Origin: an uncultured Pelagibacteraceae bacterium
Lineage (GTDB): Bacteria > Pseudomonadota > Alphaproteobacteria > Pelagibacterales > Pelagibacteraceae
Direction of reading: 5' to 3'
DNA length: 64,000 bases
NCBI GenBank assembly: GCA_902629575.1
Contig: CACORJ010000002.1
Coordinates: 1 to 64,000, forward strand
This document shows, in pieces, positions 1 through 12,773 of the stretch (position 1 is its first letter; each line of letters opens with the position of its first letter). The position numbers and the translations under genes were made by a program. The notes under the pieces were generated by a model that was not told the origin of the DNA, did not search any database, and was given only the letters and a program-made list of their open reading frames with translations.

Positions 1-5724
<5,724 letters not shown>

Positions 5725-5734
5725 TTATGTTTTA

Positions 5735-5758
5735 AAGCTGACTAAAAATAATCAGCTT
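5735..5758 (-). promoter_or_regulatory. rplL-rpoB intergenic stem-loop
   Basis: A perfect 7-bp inverted repeat (AAGCTGA / TCAGCTT) with a 10-nt A-rich loop sits between rplL and rpoB. On the minus-strand mRNA it is followed by TTTAAAA rather than a long U tract, so it looks like a weak attenuator or processing hairpin. In E. coli the same gap holds a partial terminator and an RNase III site; a similar role here is inferred from position only. Confidence 0.5.
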
Positions 5759-5778
5759 ACGAATTCTTTCTTATTAAT

Positions 5779-6144
5779 TTATTTTAATTCTACTTTTGCG
5801 CCAGCAGCTTCTAATTTAGCTTTGATTTCCTCAGCTTCTTTTTTTGGAACACCAGTTTTAACCTCTTTTGGTGCACCCTCCACTAAATCTTTTGCTTCTT
5901 TTAATCCAAGGGATGTGGCTGCTCTTACTTCTTTAATTACATTAATTTTCTTATCGCCCGCAGAAGTTAACATAATTGTGAAATCATCTTTTTCCTCGGC
6001 TGCTGCTGCGCCTCCAGCTGCTGCTGGTGCTGCCGCTGCCATAGGGGTAACGCCCCATTTTTCTTCAAGCTGTTTTGAAAGATCTGCTGCTTCAGCAACA
6101 GTTAATTTTGATAAATCGTCTATAATTTTATTTAGGTCAGGCAT
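5779..6144 (-). CDS. rplL: 50S ribosomal protein L7/L12
   Basis: Stalk protein L7/L12, present as multimers on L10 and recruiting translation factors to the ribosome. At 121 residues it has the family's usual length. The N-terminal dimerisation helix is followed by the Ala-rich hinge ([18 protein letters not shown], residues ~35-52) and the conserved C-terminal domain with VNVIKEVR-like and [15 protein letters not shown] motifs. It starts three bases after the rplJ stop. Its hinge is one of the most GC-rich stretches locally, simply because of Ala/Gly codons. Identity is certain. Confidence 0.98.
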   Translation of the reverse strand: MPDLNKIIDDLSKLTVAEAADLSKQLEEKWGVTPMAAAAPAAAGGAAAAEEKDDFTIMLTSAGDKKINVIKEVRAATSLGLKEAKDLVEGAPKEVKTGVPKKEAEEIKAKLEAAGAKVELK

Positions 6145-6147
6145 AAT

Positions 6148-6669
6148 CTACTCTTTAGGTTGTGTTTCAGAATTTTCTGCAGGTAAACTACTCATTTTTT
6201 CCGAACGTGCAAGTAAAATACTTACTATTTTTGAAGCAGATGCATTCAAAATACCAACAATATTAGCTCTTGCCTCATCAAGTGTTGGTAAATTTGCTAC
6301 ATTTTGAACCCCAGCTTGATCCAAAATTTCATTATCCATTATACCACCAATTAATTTTAGGTTTTGATTATCTTTAGCAAATTTTGAAAGAATTCTTGCT
6401 GACATTATTGCATCTTCTCCAAACGCAACAGCTGTGGGTCCTGTGAATAAATTAGATAACTCTTTACACTTTGTCTTTTCTAAAGCTAATTTTGTAATTC
6501 TATTTTTTGTTATCTTAAATACAATTCCATGTTCACGCATCTTTGATCTTAACTCGTCTAGTTGGGGCATTGTAAGCCCCTGATAGTGGGTTACTAAAAC
6601 AGCTTTACTATTTTCAAATTGACTTGTCATATCAGCTATATAATTTTTTTTTTGTTCTTTATTCATCAT
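6148..6669 (-). CDS. rplJ: 50S ribosomal protein L10
   Basis: L10 anchors the L7/L12 stalk to 23S rRNA. The 173-residue protein has the typical N-terminal rRNA-binding domain (YQGLTMPQLDELRSKMREHG, then KNRITKLAL) and a C-terminal helix that carries L7/L12 dimers. Only two bases separate it from rplA. There is therefore no room for the long L10-binding leader known from E. coli between L1 and L10, and autoregulation, if present, must work differently or further upstream. The ATG follows a weak purine-rich stretch; a second ATG one codon downstream is also possible. Confidence 0.97.
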   Translation of the reverse strand: MMNKEQKKNYIADMTSQFENSKAVLVTHYQGLTMPQLDELRSKMREHGIVFKITKNRITKLALEKTKCKELSNLFTGPTAVAFGEDAIMSARILSKFAKDNQNLKLIGGIMDNEILDQAGVQNVANLPTLDEARANIVGILNASASKIVSILLARSEKMSSLPAENSETQPKE

Positions 6670-6671
6670 AA

Positions 6672-7361
6672 TTATATAACCTTGCCTAATTTAACTTTGT
6701 AAGAAACACCCATTGTCGATGTAATAAAAACTGATTTAACTAATTCACCTTTTAATGTGTTGTTAGATTTTTCTTTTTCTAACGCATCTATAATAGCATT
6801 AAAATTTTGAATGAGTTGATTATCGTTAAATGATTTTTTTCCAATACTTACACCTATATTTCCATCTTTGTCGTTTCTTATTTCAGATTGACCTGACTTT
6901 GCATTCTTTATTGCAGTTTTTACATCTTCAGTAACTGATCCAAGTTTTGGGTTTGGCATTAAACCTTTTGGACCAAGAACTTTACCAAGTTTTGATAATT
7001 TTATCATCATAGTAGGTGTAGAAATTAATTTTTCGAAATTCATTTCTCCAGATTTTATCTTTTCTATAAATTCATCTCCTCCAACAATATCTGCTCCAGC
7101 CTCTTTGGCTTCTTTTGTTTTTGCATCTTCACAAACAACTGCTACCTTAACTTTTTTACCTGTACCACCAGGTAAATTAACAACAGTTCTTATGTTGATC
7201 TCATTTTTTTTTTGTTTGTTATTAATTTGAAAATTTAAGTCAACAGACTCATCAAATTTAGTAGTACAATTTTTTTTTATTACTGGTATTAAATTTTCAA
7301 TATTTTCACTAGGTAATTCTTTTGTTTTTTCGGGAAATTTTTTATATCTTTTAGATCGCAT
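6672..7361 (-). CDS. rplA: 50S ribosomal protein L1
   Basis: L1 forms the mobile stalk at the E site and in many bacteria also represses the L11 operon. The 229-residue length is normal. The signature region is clear: SKLGKVLGPKGLMPNPKLGSVT at about residues 125-146, plus the RNDKDGNIGVSIGK strand. The start codon overlaps the rplK stop by one base, giving translational coupling. Basic N-terminal residues (RSKRYKKFPEKTK) match other L1 proteins, supporting the ORF start. Part of the rplKAJL-rpoBC block. Confidence 0.97.
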   Translation of the reverse strand: MRSKRYKKFPEKTKELPSENIENLIPVIKKNCTTKFDESVDLNFQINNKQKKNEINIRTVVNLPGGTGKKVKVAVVCEDAKTKEAKEAGADIVGGDEFIEKIKSGEMNFEKLISTPTMMIKLSKLGKVLGPKGLMPNPKLGSVTEDVKTAIKNAKSGQSEIRNDKDGNIGVSIGKKSFNDNQLIQNFNAIIDALEKEKSNNTLKGELVKSVFITSTMGVSYKVKLGKVI

Positions 7362-7792
7362 TATTCTTTTACCTCTATTCCCATTGATCTAGCTGATCCA
7401 GAAATTATTTTTACTGCCTGTTCTAAATCTAGAGCATTTAAATCTTTCATTTTTTGATTAGCAATATCTTCAACTTGTTTTTTTGTGATTGATGCAACAA
7501 TATTTCTACCAGGTTCTTTAGATCCACTTTTTAGTTTTGCAGCCTCTCTGATAAAAAAAGATGCTGGGGGTGATTTAATTTTAAAATCAAATTTTTTATC
7601 TTTGTAGACTGTTATTTCTACTGGAACTGGTTTACCTGCCATTGATTTAGTTTTATCATTAAAAGCTTTGCAAAATTCCATTATATTTACTCCCCTTTGA
7701 CCTAAAGCTGGCCCTACTGGTGGAGCTGGGTTTGCTTGACCACCTTTTATTTGTAATTTTATAAATCCACTAATTTCTTTTTTTGCAGCCAT
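7361..7792 (-). CDS. rplK: 50S ribosomal protein L11
   Basis: L11 binds the GTPase-associated centre of 23S rRNA and is needed for RelA-type stringent sensing. The 143-residue protein carries the N-terminal proline-rich signature [29 protein letters not shown] (residues ~17-45) and the C-terminal RNA-binding domain ending [12 protein letters not shown]. It overlaps the nusG stop by one base and the rplA start by one base, typical for this compact genome. Identity is certain. Confidence 0.98.
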   Translation of the reverse strand: MAAKKEISGFIKLQIKGGQANPAPPVGPALGQRGVNIMEFCKAFNDKTKSMAGKPVPVEITVYKDKKFDFKIKSPPASFFIREAAKLKSGSKEPGRNIVASITKKQVEDIANQKMKDLNALDLEQAVKIISGSARSMGIEVKE

Positions 7793-8322
7793 TAACTTGT
7801 TTTCTCCACTTGATTATATTCTAATTCAACCGGTGTTGGACGTCCAAATATTGATACAGAAACTTTAAGCCTTGATTTCTCCTCATCAATACCCTCGACC
7901 ATTCCACTGAATGATGCGAAAGGTCCATCCACTACCTGAACTTTTTCTCCAATGCTATACTCTATACCAGATTTTGGTTGAGCAACACCATCTTTTATTT
8001 GACCCAATATCTTTTCAATTTCTTTATCTGAGACAGGAACTGGCATACCTTTTGTTCCTAAAAAACCGCTTACCCGTTTTATATTTTTAATCATGTGGTA
8101 AATGCTGTTATCCATTTCACTTTTTATCAAAACATAGCCAGGAAAATATTTCTTTTTTCTTTGAATCCTTTTTCCTCTCTTAACTTCTGTAACATCATGA
8201 GTTGGAACTACAATTTCTTCAAATTTTTCTGATATTTTTGCCTTTTCAGCCTCTTCTTTAATTAAACCAGCAACTTTGTTTTCAAAGCTTGAATGTGATT
8301 GGACGATATACCAATTTTTCAT
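7792..8322 (-). CDS. nusG: Transcription termination/antitermination factor NusG
   Basis: NusG binds RNA polymerase through its NGN domain and couples to Rho or ribosomal S10 through its KOW domain. The 176-residue protein starts with the canonical [20 protein letters not shown] and contains [22 protein letters not shown]; the C-terminal KOW domain begins near residue 123 ([16 protein letters not shown]). It lies between secE and rplK, the usual bacterial order, two bases downstream of secE. Normal length and complete. Confidence 0.98.
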   Translation of the reverse strand: MKNWYIVQSHSSFENKVAGLIKEEAEKAKISEKFEEIVVPTHDVTEVKRGKRIQRKKKYFPGYVLIKSEMDNSIYHMIKNIKRVSGFLGTKGMPVPVSDKEIEKILGQIKDGVAQPKSGIEYSIGEKVQVVDGPFASFSGMVEGIDEEKSRLKVSVSIFGRPTPVELEYNQVEKTS

Positions 8323-8324
8323 AA

Positions 8325-8516
8325 TTATATACTCACTTTTAATAATAGTTCTAAGAAAAATTTTAAAACTTGATCAAGTAATAAAAAAAATAAAGACATT
8401 ACTACAGCCATTGCAAAAACCATTAGAGCTCCCTGCAAAGTTTCTTTACCTGTAGGCCAAGTAACTTTGAATGCCTCTTGTTTTACCTCTTGAATAAATT
8501 TTATTGGGTTCTTCAT
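8325..8516 (-). CDS. secE: Preprotein translocase subunit SecE
   Basis: Small membrane subunit of the SecYEG translocon that clamps SecY. The protein has 63 residues, the short single-helix form common outside enterobacteria. Its N-terminal amphipathic helix (FIQEVKQEAFKVTWPTGKET) carries the conserved V-x-W-P motif and is followed by one membrane segment (about residues 30-55). It is placed directly between tRNA-Trp and nusG, as in many bacteria, which supports the call despite the small size. Confidence 0.96.
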   Translation of the reverse strand: MKNPIKFIQEVKQEAFKVTWPTGKETLQGALMVFAMAVVMSLFFLLLDQVLKFFLELLLKVSI

Positions 8517-8534
8517 AAATAATTCAGCTTTAAT

Positions 8535-8610
8535 TGGCAGGAGCGGAGGGACTCGAACCCTCAGCCTCCGGTTTTGGAGACCGGCGCTCTACCAATTGAG
8601 CTACACTCCT
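8535..8610 (-). tRNA. tRNA-Trp (CCA anticodon)
   Basis: A full cloverleaf is readable on the minus strand. The acceptor pair is AGGAGTG/CGCTCCT, the D arm contains TAGCTCAATTGGTAGAG, the anticodon loop is CTCCAAA with anticodon CCA, the T arm is GGTTCGAGTCC, and the 3' CCA is encoded. It sits between tufA and secE and is presumably processed from the same transcript. Confidence 0.97.
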
Positions 8611-8619
8611 ATATAGAGT

Positions 8620-9810
8620 TTACTCTATAATTTTCGTTACTACTCCAGCTCCAACAGTTCTGCCACCTTCACGAATAGCAAAGTTTAATTTTTCAGACAT
8701 AGCTATTGGTGTAATTAATTTAACCGTAAATTTCGCATCATCACCTGGCATTACCATTTCAGTACCTGCTGGTAATTCTACTTCACCAGTAACATCAGTG
8801 GTTCTGAAGTAAAACTGAGGTCTGTACTTTGTAAAAAAAGGTGTATGTCTTCCACCTTCTTCTTTTTTAAGTACATAAGCTTGAGCTTCAAATTTAGTAT
8901 GTGGTGTTACTGAACCAGGTTTACATAAAACTTGACCTCTTTCAATATCTGTTCTTTCAACACCTCTTAACAAAACACCAACATTATCACCAGCCTCTCC
9001 AGAGTCTAAAAGTTTTCTAAACATTTCTACTCCAGTACAAACTGATTTTTTTGTTTCTCTAATTCCAACTATTTCAAGTTCATCACCTGTTTTAAGAACT
9101 CCTGACTCTACTCTTCCAGTTGCAACAGTACCTCTTCCTGATATTGAGAATACATCTTCAACAGGCATCAGAAAATCTTTATCTTTTGGCCTATCTGGTT
9201 GAGGAATAAATTCATCAACATTTTTCATTAATTCTAATATTGAATTTTTTCCTATTTCATCATCTCTTCCTTCTACCGCAGCAAGAGCAGAACCTTTAGC
9301 AATTGGAGTTTTGTCTCCAGGAAACTTATATGAAGTTAATAACTCTTTAATTTCCTCCTCAACAAGGTCAATCATCTCTTTGTCATCAACCTGATCTACT
9401 TTATTTAAATATACACATATTGCTGGTACACCAACTTGTCTCGCAAGAAGAATGTGTTCTCTTGTTTGTGGCATAGGACCATCAGCTGCGTTAACAACCA
9501 GAATTGCGCCATCCATTTGTGCTGCACCTGTAATCATATTTTTAACATAGTCAGCATGGCCTGGACAGTCAACGTGAGCGTAATGTCTTTTTTCAGTTTC
9601 ATATTCAACATGTGCTGTTGAGATAGTAATTCCTCTTTCTTTTTCCTCGGGGGCTTTATCGATTTGATCATAAGCTACTGCTTGTGCACCACCAGTTTCA
9701 GATAAAACTTTTGTAATAGCTGCAGTTAGAGTTGTTTTCCCATGATCGACATGTCCAATTGTACCAATGTTACAATGTGGTTTATTTCTTACAAATTTTT
9801 CTTTTGACAT
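8620..9810 (-). CDS. tuf: Elongation factor Tu
   Basis: EF-Tu GTPase, which delivers aminoacyl-tRNA to the ribosome. The 396-residue protein is complete. The P loop [10 protein letters not shown] lies at about residues 19-28, switch II is [12 protein letters not shown], the guanine-specificity motif is NKVDQVDD (~136), and domains 2 and 3 follow, ending [22 protein letters not shown] ribosome-binding site precedes the ATG. It is embedded between tRNA-Gly and tRNA-Trp, so high expression and stringent control together with the tRNAs is likely. Confidence 0.99.
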   Translation of the reverse strand: MSKEKFVRNKPHCNIGTIGHVDHGKTTLTAAITKVLSETGGAQAVAYDQIDKAPEEKERGITISTAHVEYETEKRHYAHVDCPGHADYVKNMITGAAQMDGAILVVNAADGPMPQTREHILLARQVGVPAICVYLNKVDQVDDKEMIDLVEEEIKELLTSYKFPGDKTPIAKGSALAAVEGRDDEIGKNSILELMKNVDEFIPQPDRPKDKDFLMPVEDVFSISGRGTVATGRVESGVLKTGDELEIVGIRETKKSVCTGVEMFRKLLDSGEAGDNVGVLLRGVERTDIERGQVLCKPGSVTPHTKFEAQAYVLKKEEGGRHTPFFTKYRPQFYFRTTDVTGEVELPAGTEMVMPGDDAKFTVKLITPIAMSEKLNFAIREGGRTVGAGVVTKIIE

Positions 9811-9848
9811 TACTTTTTTCCTTCATTTTATTTTATAATATTTTTTCT

Positions 9849-9922
9849 TGGAGCGGGTAAAGGGAATCGAACCCTTACATCCAGCTTGGAAGGCTAGCGT
9901 TCTACCATTGAACTACACCCGC
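9849..9922 (-). tRNA. tRNA-Gly (TCC anticodon)
   Basis: The minus-strand cloverleaf has acceptor GCGGGTG paired with TACCCGC (one G-U pair), D arm TAGTTCAATGGTAGAA, anticodon loop CTTCCAA giving anticodon TCC, T arm GGGTTCGATTCCC, and an encoded 3' CCA. It lies 38 bases upstream of tuf in the same transcription unit. Confidence 0.97.
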
Positions 9923-9968
9923 ACAACCCCAAGAGTAACACTCCAGTATTACTTAAAGTTTCATTGAA

Positions 9969-10054
9969 TGGTGGAGGGGGAAAGATTCGAACTTTCGAAG
10001 ACCGAAGTCAACGGGTTTACAGCCCGCCCCATTTGACCGCTCTGGAACCCCTCC
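9969..10054 (-). tRNA. tRNA-Tyr (GTA anticodon)
   Basis: A class II tRNA with a long variable arm reads on the minus strand. The acceptor is GGAGGGG with CCCCTCC, the anticodon loop CTGTAAA gives GTA, the variable arm is about GACTTCGGTCTTC, the T arm is GTTCGAATC, and the 3' CCA is encoded. It is the first gene after the tuf-operon promoter. A small 6-bp hairpin (AGGGGA/TCCCCT) lies just before its 5' end. Confidence 0.96.
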
Positions 10055-10102
10055 CTTAGGGGAAGTGTCCCCTTGTTCAATAAAGCTTCAAACAACACGC
10101 GT

Positions 10103-10130
10103 TTTATATATTTTATTTATGTAATTGCAA
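10103..10130 (-). promoter_or_regulatory. Stringent-type sigma-70 promoter for the tRNA-tuf-rpoBC operon
   Basis: On the minus strand a -35 box TTGCAA is followed by a 16-bp spacer and a -10 box TATAAA. A GC-rich discriminator (ACGCG) lies just before the expected start near 10096. GC-rich discriminators mark rRNA/tRNA promoters that respond to ppGpp, which suits a tRNA/EF-Tu/ribosomal operon. The boxes are read from sequence; the start site is inferred. Confidence 0.6.
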
Positions 10131-10184
10131 TACGAGATTTATTAAGAAAATATAGTGAAAAAAGGGTAAAATTAATCAAAAAAT

Positions 10185-10928
10185 ATGAATAAATCGAGTT
10201 TTTTTATTGTTGGCCATCATGCTGTATTTGAGGCTCTAAAAAATCCTAATAGAAAAGTCTTAAGGTTATTTTTAACTGAGGAAAGCAAAAAAAATATTCA
10301 TAGAAAAAGTCCCAAAATAAATCTTTTAAAAGATATTAAAGTTTATTTTAGAACAAAAAAAGAATTAGATAAATTTACAACAAAAGAGAGCTTACTTCAC
10401 CAAGGATATGTTGCAGAAATTGAACATTTAGAAAAACCTATTTTGAAAGAATTTATACAAAATAAAAATGATGTTACGTTGGTATGTCTTGATGGTGTTA
10501 CAGATCCAAGGAATATTGGATCTTTAATTAGAAGCGCATCTTCATTCAAAATCGATGGAATTATAATTAAAGAGAGACATTTTCCAAGAGAAAGTAAACT
10601 TATGTATAAATCTGCCAGCGGTGCAATGGAATACATAAATATATTTGAAGTATCAAATGTAAACTCAACATTAAAAAATTTAAAAGATAAAAATTTTTGG
10701 GTTTATGGATTTGATGGAAATGGAGATAAAGATTTTACAGAAATTAAATGGAAAGGAAATAATATTCTTGTATTTGGATCTGAAGGAAAGGGTATGCATA
10801 AACATACCTCTAAATATGCCGATTTTATAGTTAAAATTGAAATCGATAAAAATATTGAAAGCTTAAATATATCGAATAGTGCCTCAATTGTTTTTCATCA
10901 TTTAAACTACTTAAAAAAAAAGTGTTGA
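10185..10928 (+). CDS. rlmB: SpoU/TrmH-family rRNA 2'-O-methyltransferase (RlmB-like)
   Basis: SAM-dependent ribose 2'-O-methyltransferase of the trefoil-knot SPOUT class, probably the RlmB type that methylates G2251 of 23S rRNA. The 247-residue protein has a short N-terminal substrate-binding domain opening GHHAVFEALKNPNRKV. The three SpoU motifs follow: DGVTDPRNIGSLIRSA (~107-122), LVFGSEGKGM (~196-205) and ESLNISNSASIVFHHL near the C terminus. It is transcribed away from the tuf operon and is followed 33 bases later by tRNA-Thr. A TrmH-type tRNA substrate cannot be excluded from sequence alone. Confidence 0.85.
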   Translation: MNKSSFFIVGHHAVFEALKNPNRKVLRLFLTEESKKNIHRKSPKINLLKDIKVYFRTKKELDKFTTKESLLHQGYVAEIEHLEKPILKEFIQNKNDVTLVCLDGVTDPRNIGSLIRSASSFKIDGIIIKERHFPRESKLMYKSASGAMEYINIFEVSNVNSTLKNLKDKNFWVYGFDGNGDKDFTEIKWKGNNILVFGSEGKGMHKHTSKYADFIVKIEIDKNIESLNISNSASIVFHHLNYLKKKC

Positions 10929-10961
10929 TTAATTTTAAAATAGTTAATAATTATTATTTAA

Positions 10962-11037
10962 GCCCTTGTAGCTCAGCTGGTAGAGCAATTGATTTGTAAT
11001 CAATAGGTCCGCGGTTCGAATCCGTGCGGGGGCACCA
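10962..11037 (+). tRNA. tRNA-Thr (TGT anticodon), integration target
   Basis: A complete plus-strand cloverleaf: acceptor GCCCTTG with CGGGGGC, D arm TAGCTCAGCTGGTAGAGC, anticodon loop TTTGTAA giving anticodon TGT, T arm GGTTCGAATCC, and an encoded CCA. The part from the anticodon stem to just past the CCA is duplicated perfectly 1,664 bp downstream, so this gene served as an attachment site and remained intact after insertion. Confidence 0.97.
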
Positions 11038-11040
11038 TCA
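10984..11040 (+). repeat. att-like direct repeat, left copy (in tRNA-Thr)
   Basis: 57 bp identical to 12648-12704, starting AGCAATTGATTTGTAATC in the anticodon stem and ending three bases after the encoded CCA. It is the signature of site-specific integration into a tRNA 3' part by a tyrosine recombinase. The two copies bound a 1.6-kb islet. Confidence 0.9.
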
Positions 11041-11103
11041 CTCAATAAATTCAACACTTATTATATTTGCTAAATTATTTTTTATTTAAATTTTGTAATT
11101 GGT

Positions 11104-11136
11104 TGTGCCAGGATTGTGCCAAGATAGTGCCAAGAT
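11104..11136 (+). repeat. Tandem 11-bp repeat array, left end of islet (3 units)
   Basis: Three contiguous units: TGTGCCAGGAT, TGTGCCAAGAT, AGTGCCAAGAT. The same motif recurs in the same orientation at 12577-12598. An 11-bp period places each unit on the same face of the helix. Position just inside the att repeat suggests arm-type integrase sites; this is inferred. Confidence 0.75.
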
Positions 11137-11156
11137 CAAGTAGTCGTTTAAATTTT

Positions 11157-12116
11157 TTATTTGTCCTTCTCTACAAGCTCCATAACTCTTTCTCGAGTTT
11201 TTCCGATTGCCAAAGCATCATACCACACAACCATATTTTCCGTAATTTCTCCTAACTCTGCTTTAACTTCTTTTCTAAGAGCTATTTTGTTTTGTTCAAC
11301 AACTGGTCCTATCTTTAGATAACAATTAACTTTAGGTTTTTTCTTTCCAACACCTGAGTAAAGTGGTCCCTCAAATCTATAAGCTGGTGTTTCTGATCCA
11401 TCGATAAAAACTTCTATCAAACCATTTTCGTCAGCTCTATTTACAAAATGCACTAAGATGCTTGTCCATTCTGTTGCACCAAGATTTTTATTTATTTTCC
11501 CTTTAAAATTTTTTAATTTTGCCCAGACATCATCTGAAACATATCGTTGTAAGTTTGTACTATAAAACATTGGTTGTTGAAGATTGATCCACAAAAAGTC
11601 AGCTCTAAAATCTAAAAAAAACATTGGGAAGCCTTCATCATCTCCAGGCATTGATGCATAGCATTGACTGATATGTTTTTTTCTATATTGGTCAAAATAA
11701 TTTTGCATCGGTCTTACAGCATAATGAATCCATTTCTCTACACCCTTTCCAAAAGATCCTGAATGCTTAACTTCGGTTCTTGTCACACCCATAGAATGTT
11801 CACAATCATTATGAGCGTATTCACCTTTTCTTATTGTACAATTAGAGTAATCAACAACTGTTTGATAAAATTCTTTTCCTTTATAAGCCGACTCTGGTGC
11901 GCCTGTAACTAAACTCATCTCACCTTTACCAAGATATCCAAGAGATTTTTTCATCGACATACCTTGTATTTTCATCATCATTGGTTTTATTTTTGCATTA
12001 GGATTTTTTGTGAATTCTTGAGCAATCTTTTCATATCTAGCTTTTGTTTGCTCTGCTCCGTAAGCTGTGACACTTAACAACAAACCAAGAACCACGATCC
12101 CTAAAAGTTTTTTCAT
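11157..12116 (-). CDS. Exported protein, probable polysaccharide lyase-like jelly-roll fold
   Basis: The 319-residue protein has a clear signal peptide (MKKLLGIVVLGLLLSVTAYGA, cleavage near residue 21). The C-terminal half resembles heparin-lyase-like concanavalin folds: EWTSILVHFVNRADENGLIEVFIDG, then CYLKIGP and MVVWYDALAIG. In such folds these strands describe a body-plus-tail jelly roll acting on acidic glycans. Catalytic residues cannot be fixed by eye, so the lyase activity is tentative. Its ATG directly follows the stop of the DpnI-like gene, giving tight coupling. The leader DNA is 38/45 identical to that of the thermonuclease gene at 22104-22583. It is cargo of the tRNA-Thr islet. 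Confidence 0.5.
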   Translation of the reverse strand: MKKLLGIVVLGLLLSVTAYGAEQTKARYEKIAQEFTKNPNAKIKPMMMKIQGMSMKKSLGYLGKGEMSLVTGAPESAYKGKEFYQTVVDYSNCTIRKGEYAHNDCEHSMGVTRTEVKHSGSFGKGVEKWIHYAVRPMQNYFDQYRKKHISQCYASMPGDDEGFPMFFLDFRADFLWINLQQPMFYSTNLQRYVSDDVWAKLKNFKGKINKNLGATEWTSILVHFVNRADENGLIEVFIDGSETPAYRFEGPLYSGVGKKKPKVNCYLKIGPVVEQNKIALRKEVKAELGEITENMVVWYDALAIGKTRERVMELVEKDK

Positions 12117-12560
12117 TTAAATTAATCTCACAAAACTATTTTTGATTTTAGATATATCATACATAAACCCTTGCCATCCAGCCCTTCTTGCTGATGCAGA
12201 CAAAGGTTTTCTTGCAACAAATATTTCTTTGTTTTGCAAATCTGAAGCTAGGTAAAATACCGAGTATTCTTTTTTGCAGACTAAAACTAAATAAAGTGGA
12301 AAGTATATACCAGCGTTCATTCTTTCTTCTTGAGGCTTCCAGGCCGCTCCTAAAACTGAACTTGGAAGTTTGTTAATATTTTTTACATTCGAAGATTTAA
12401 CTTGAGCTAAAAATCCACAGAAATCACAAATCAAGTCTGCACACTTAAAGTTTGTTGGAAGCTTCTTAAGTGTTCTTTTCTTTTTGCATTTTGGACAAAT
12501 ACAATTTTTAACAATTAGCTCTTCTCCAAAAACTCCAAGCTTCTGTTTATCAGTAGGCAT
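12117..12560 (-). CDS. DpnI-like (DRP-family) restriction endonuclease
   Basis: The 147-residue protein resembles the catalytic domain of DpnI, which cuts methylated DNA. It has a zinc ribbon (CPKC at 22-25, with C45-x-x-C48) surrounding a PD-(D/E)xK-type core with D42 and Q53-V-K55, and the very characteristic RKPLSASARRAGWQG block at 117-131 (RKPLAPTARRAGWIG in DpnI, from memory). The usual Glu of ExK is Gln, a variant also known in Mrr-type nucleases. The C-terminal winged-helix methyl-reader of DpnI is missing, as the protein stops after the catalytic fold. No methyltransferase lies nearby, as expected for a methyl-directed enzyme. It is first gene of the islet operon. Family call is firm; target specificity is unknown. 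Confidence 0.82.
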   Translation of the reverse strand: MPTDKQKLGVFGEELIVKNCICPKCKKKRTLKKLPTNFKCADLICDFCGFLAQVKSSNVKNINKLPSSVLGAAWKPQEERMNAGIYFPLYLVLVCKKEYSVFYLASDLQNKEIFVARKPLSASARRAGWQGFMYDISKIKNSFVRLI

Positions 12561-12576
12561 TAAAAAAGTTTATCAC

Positions 12577-12598
12577 TGTGCCCAGAGTGTGACCAGAT
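12577..12598 (+). repeat. Tandem 11-bp repeat array, right end of islet (2 units)
   Basis: Two contiguous units, TGTGCCCAGAG and TGTGACCAGAT, related to the three-unit array at 11104-11136 and in the same orientation. They lie 17 bases upstream of the DpnI-like start codon, so besides integrase binding they could also regulate the cargo operon. Confidence 0.65.
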
Positions 12599-12647
12599 TA
12601 AAAATATTTTAAGATTATTGTTGCAAACAAATGTTTATTTAAACTTT

Positions 12648-12704
12648 AGCAATTGATTTGTAATCAATAGGTCCGCGGTTCGAATCCGTGCGGGGGCACC
12701 ATCA
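12648..12704 (+). repeat. att-like direct repeat, right copy (partial tRNA-Thr)
   Basis: 57 bp identical to 10984-11040. It contains only the tRNA-Thr part from the anticodon stem to beyond CCA and no D arm or 5' acceptor strand, so it is not a functional tRNA. It marks the far end of the islet and the start of the glycan island. Confidence 0.9.
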
Positions 12705-12773
12705 TTAAATTAAGTCAATACTAACAATTCTCAAAAATAGATTTTTAAACAATTTTAATGTAGAAAATACCTA

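Larger units (their letters stand above)
10984..12704. mobile_element. Integrase-less tRNA-Thr islet with DpnI-like nuclease
   Basis: A 1,607-bp segment enclosed by two perfect 57-bp copies of the tRNA-Thr 3' part. It contains two minus-strand genes that abut with no gap (a DpnI-like endonuclease then an exported lyase-like protein). It also has tandem 11-bp repeats just inside both ends: three units on the left, two on the right. No integrase, excisionase or recombinase ORF is present. It could be a decayed element or a minimal cassette mobilised in trans, for example by a temperate phage integrase. The element call rests on the repeats; mobility is inferred. Confidence 0.8.

Noticed and set aside
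6670-6671. L10-type autoregulatory leader before rplJ
   Set aside because: Only two bases lie between rplA and rplJ and no paired structure was evident in the adjoining coding ends.
11104-11136. CRISPR array
   Set aside because: Units are 11 bp and directly contiguous without spacers; no cas genes anywhere in the window.
12648-12704. A second tRNA-Thr gene
   Set aside because: Only the part from the anticodon stem onward is present; no 5' acceptor strand or D arm, so it is an att remnant.
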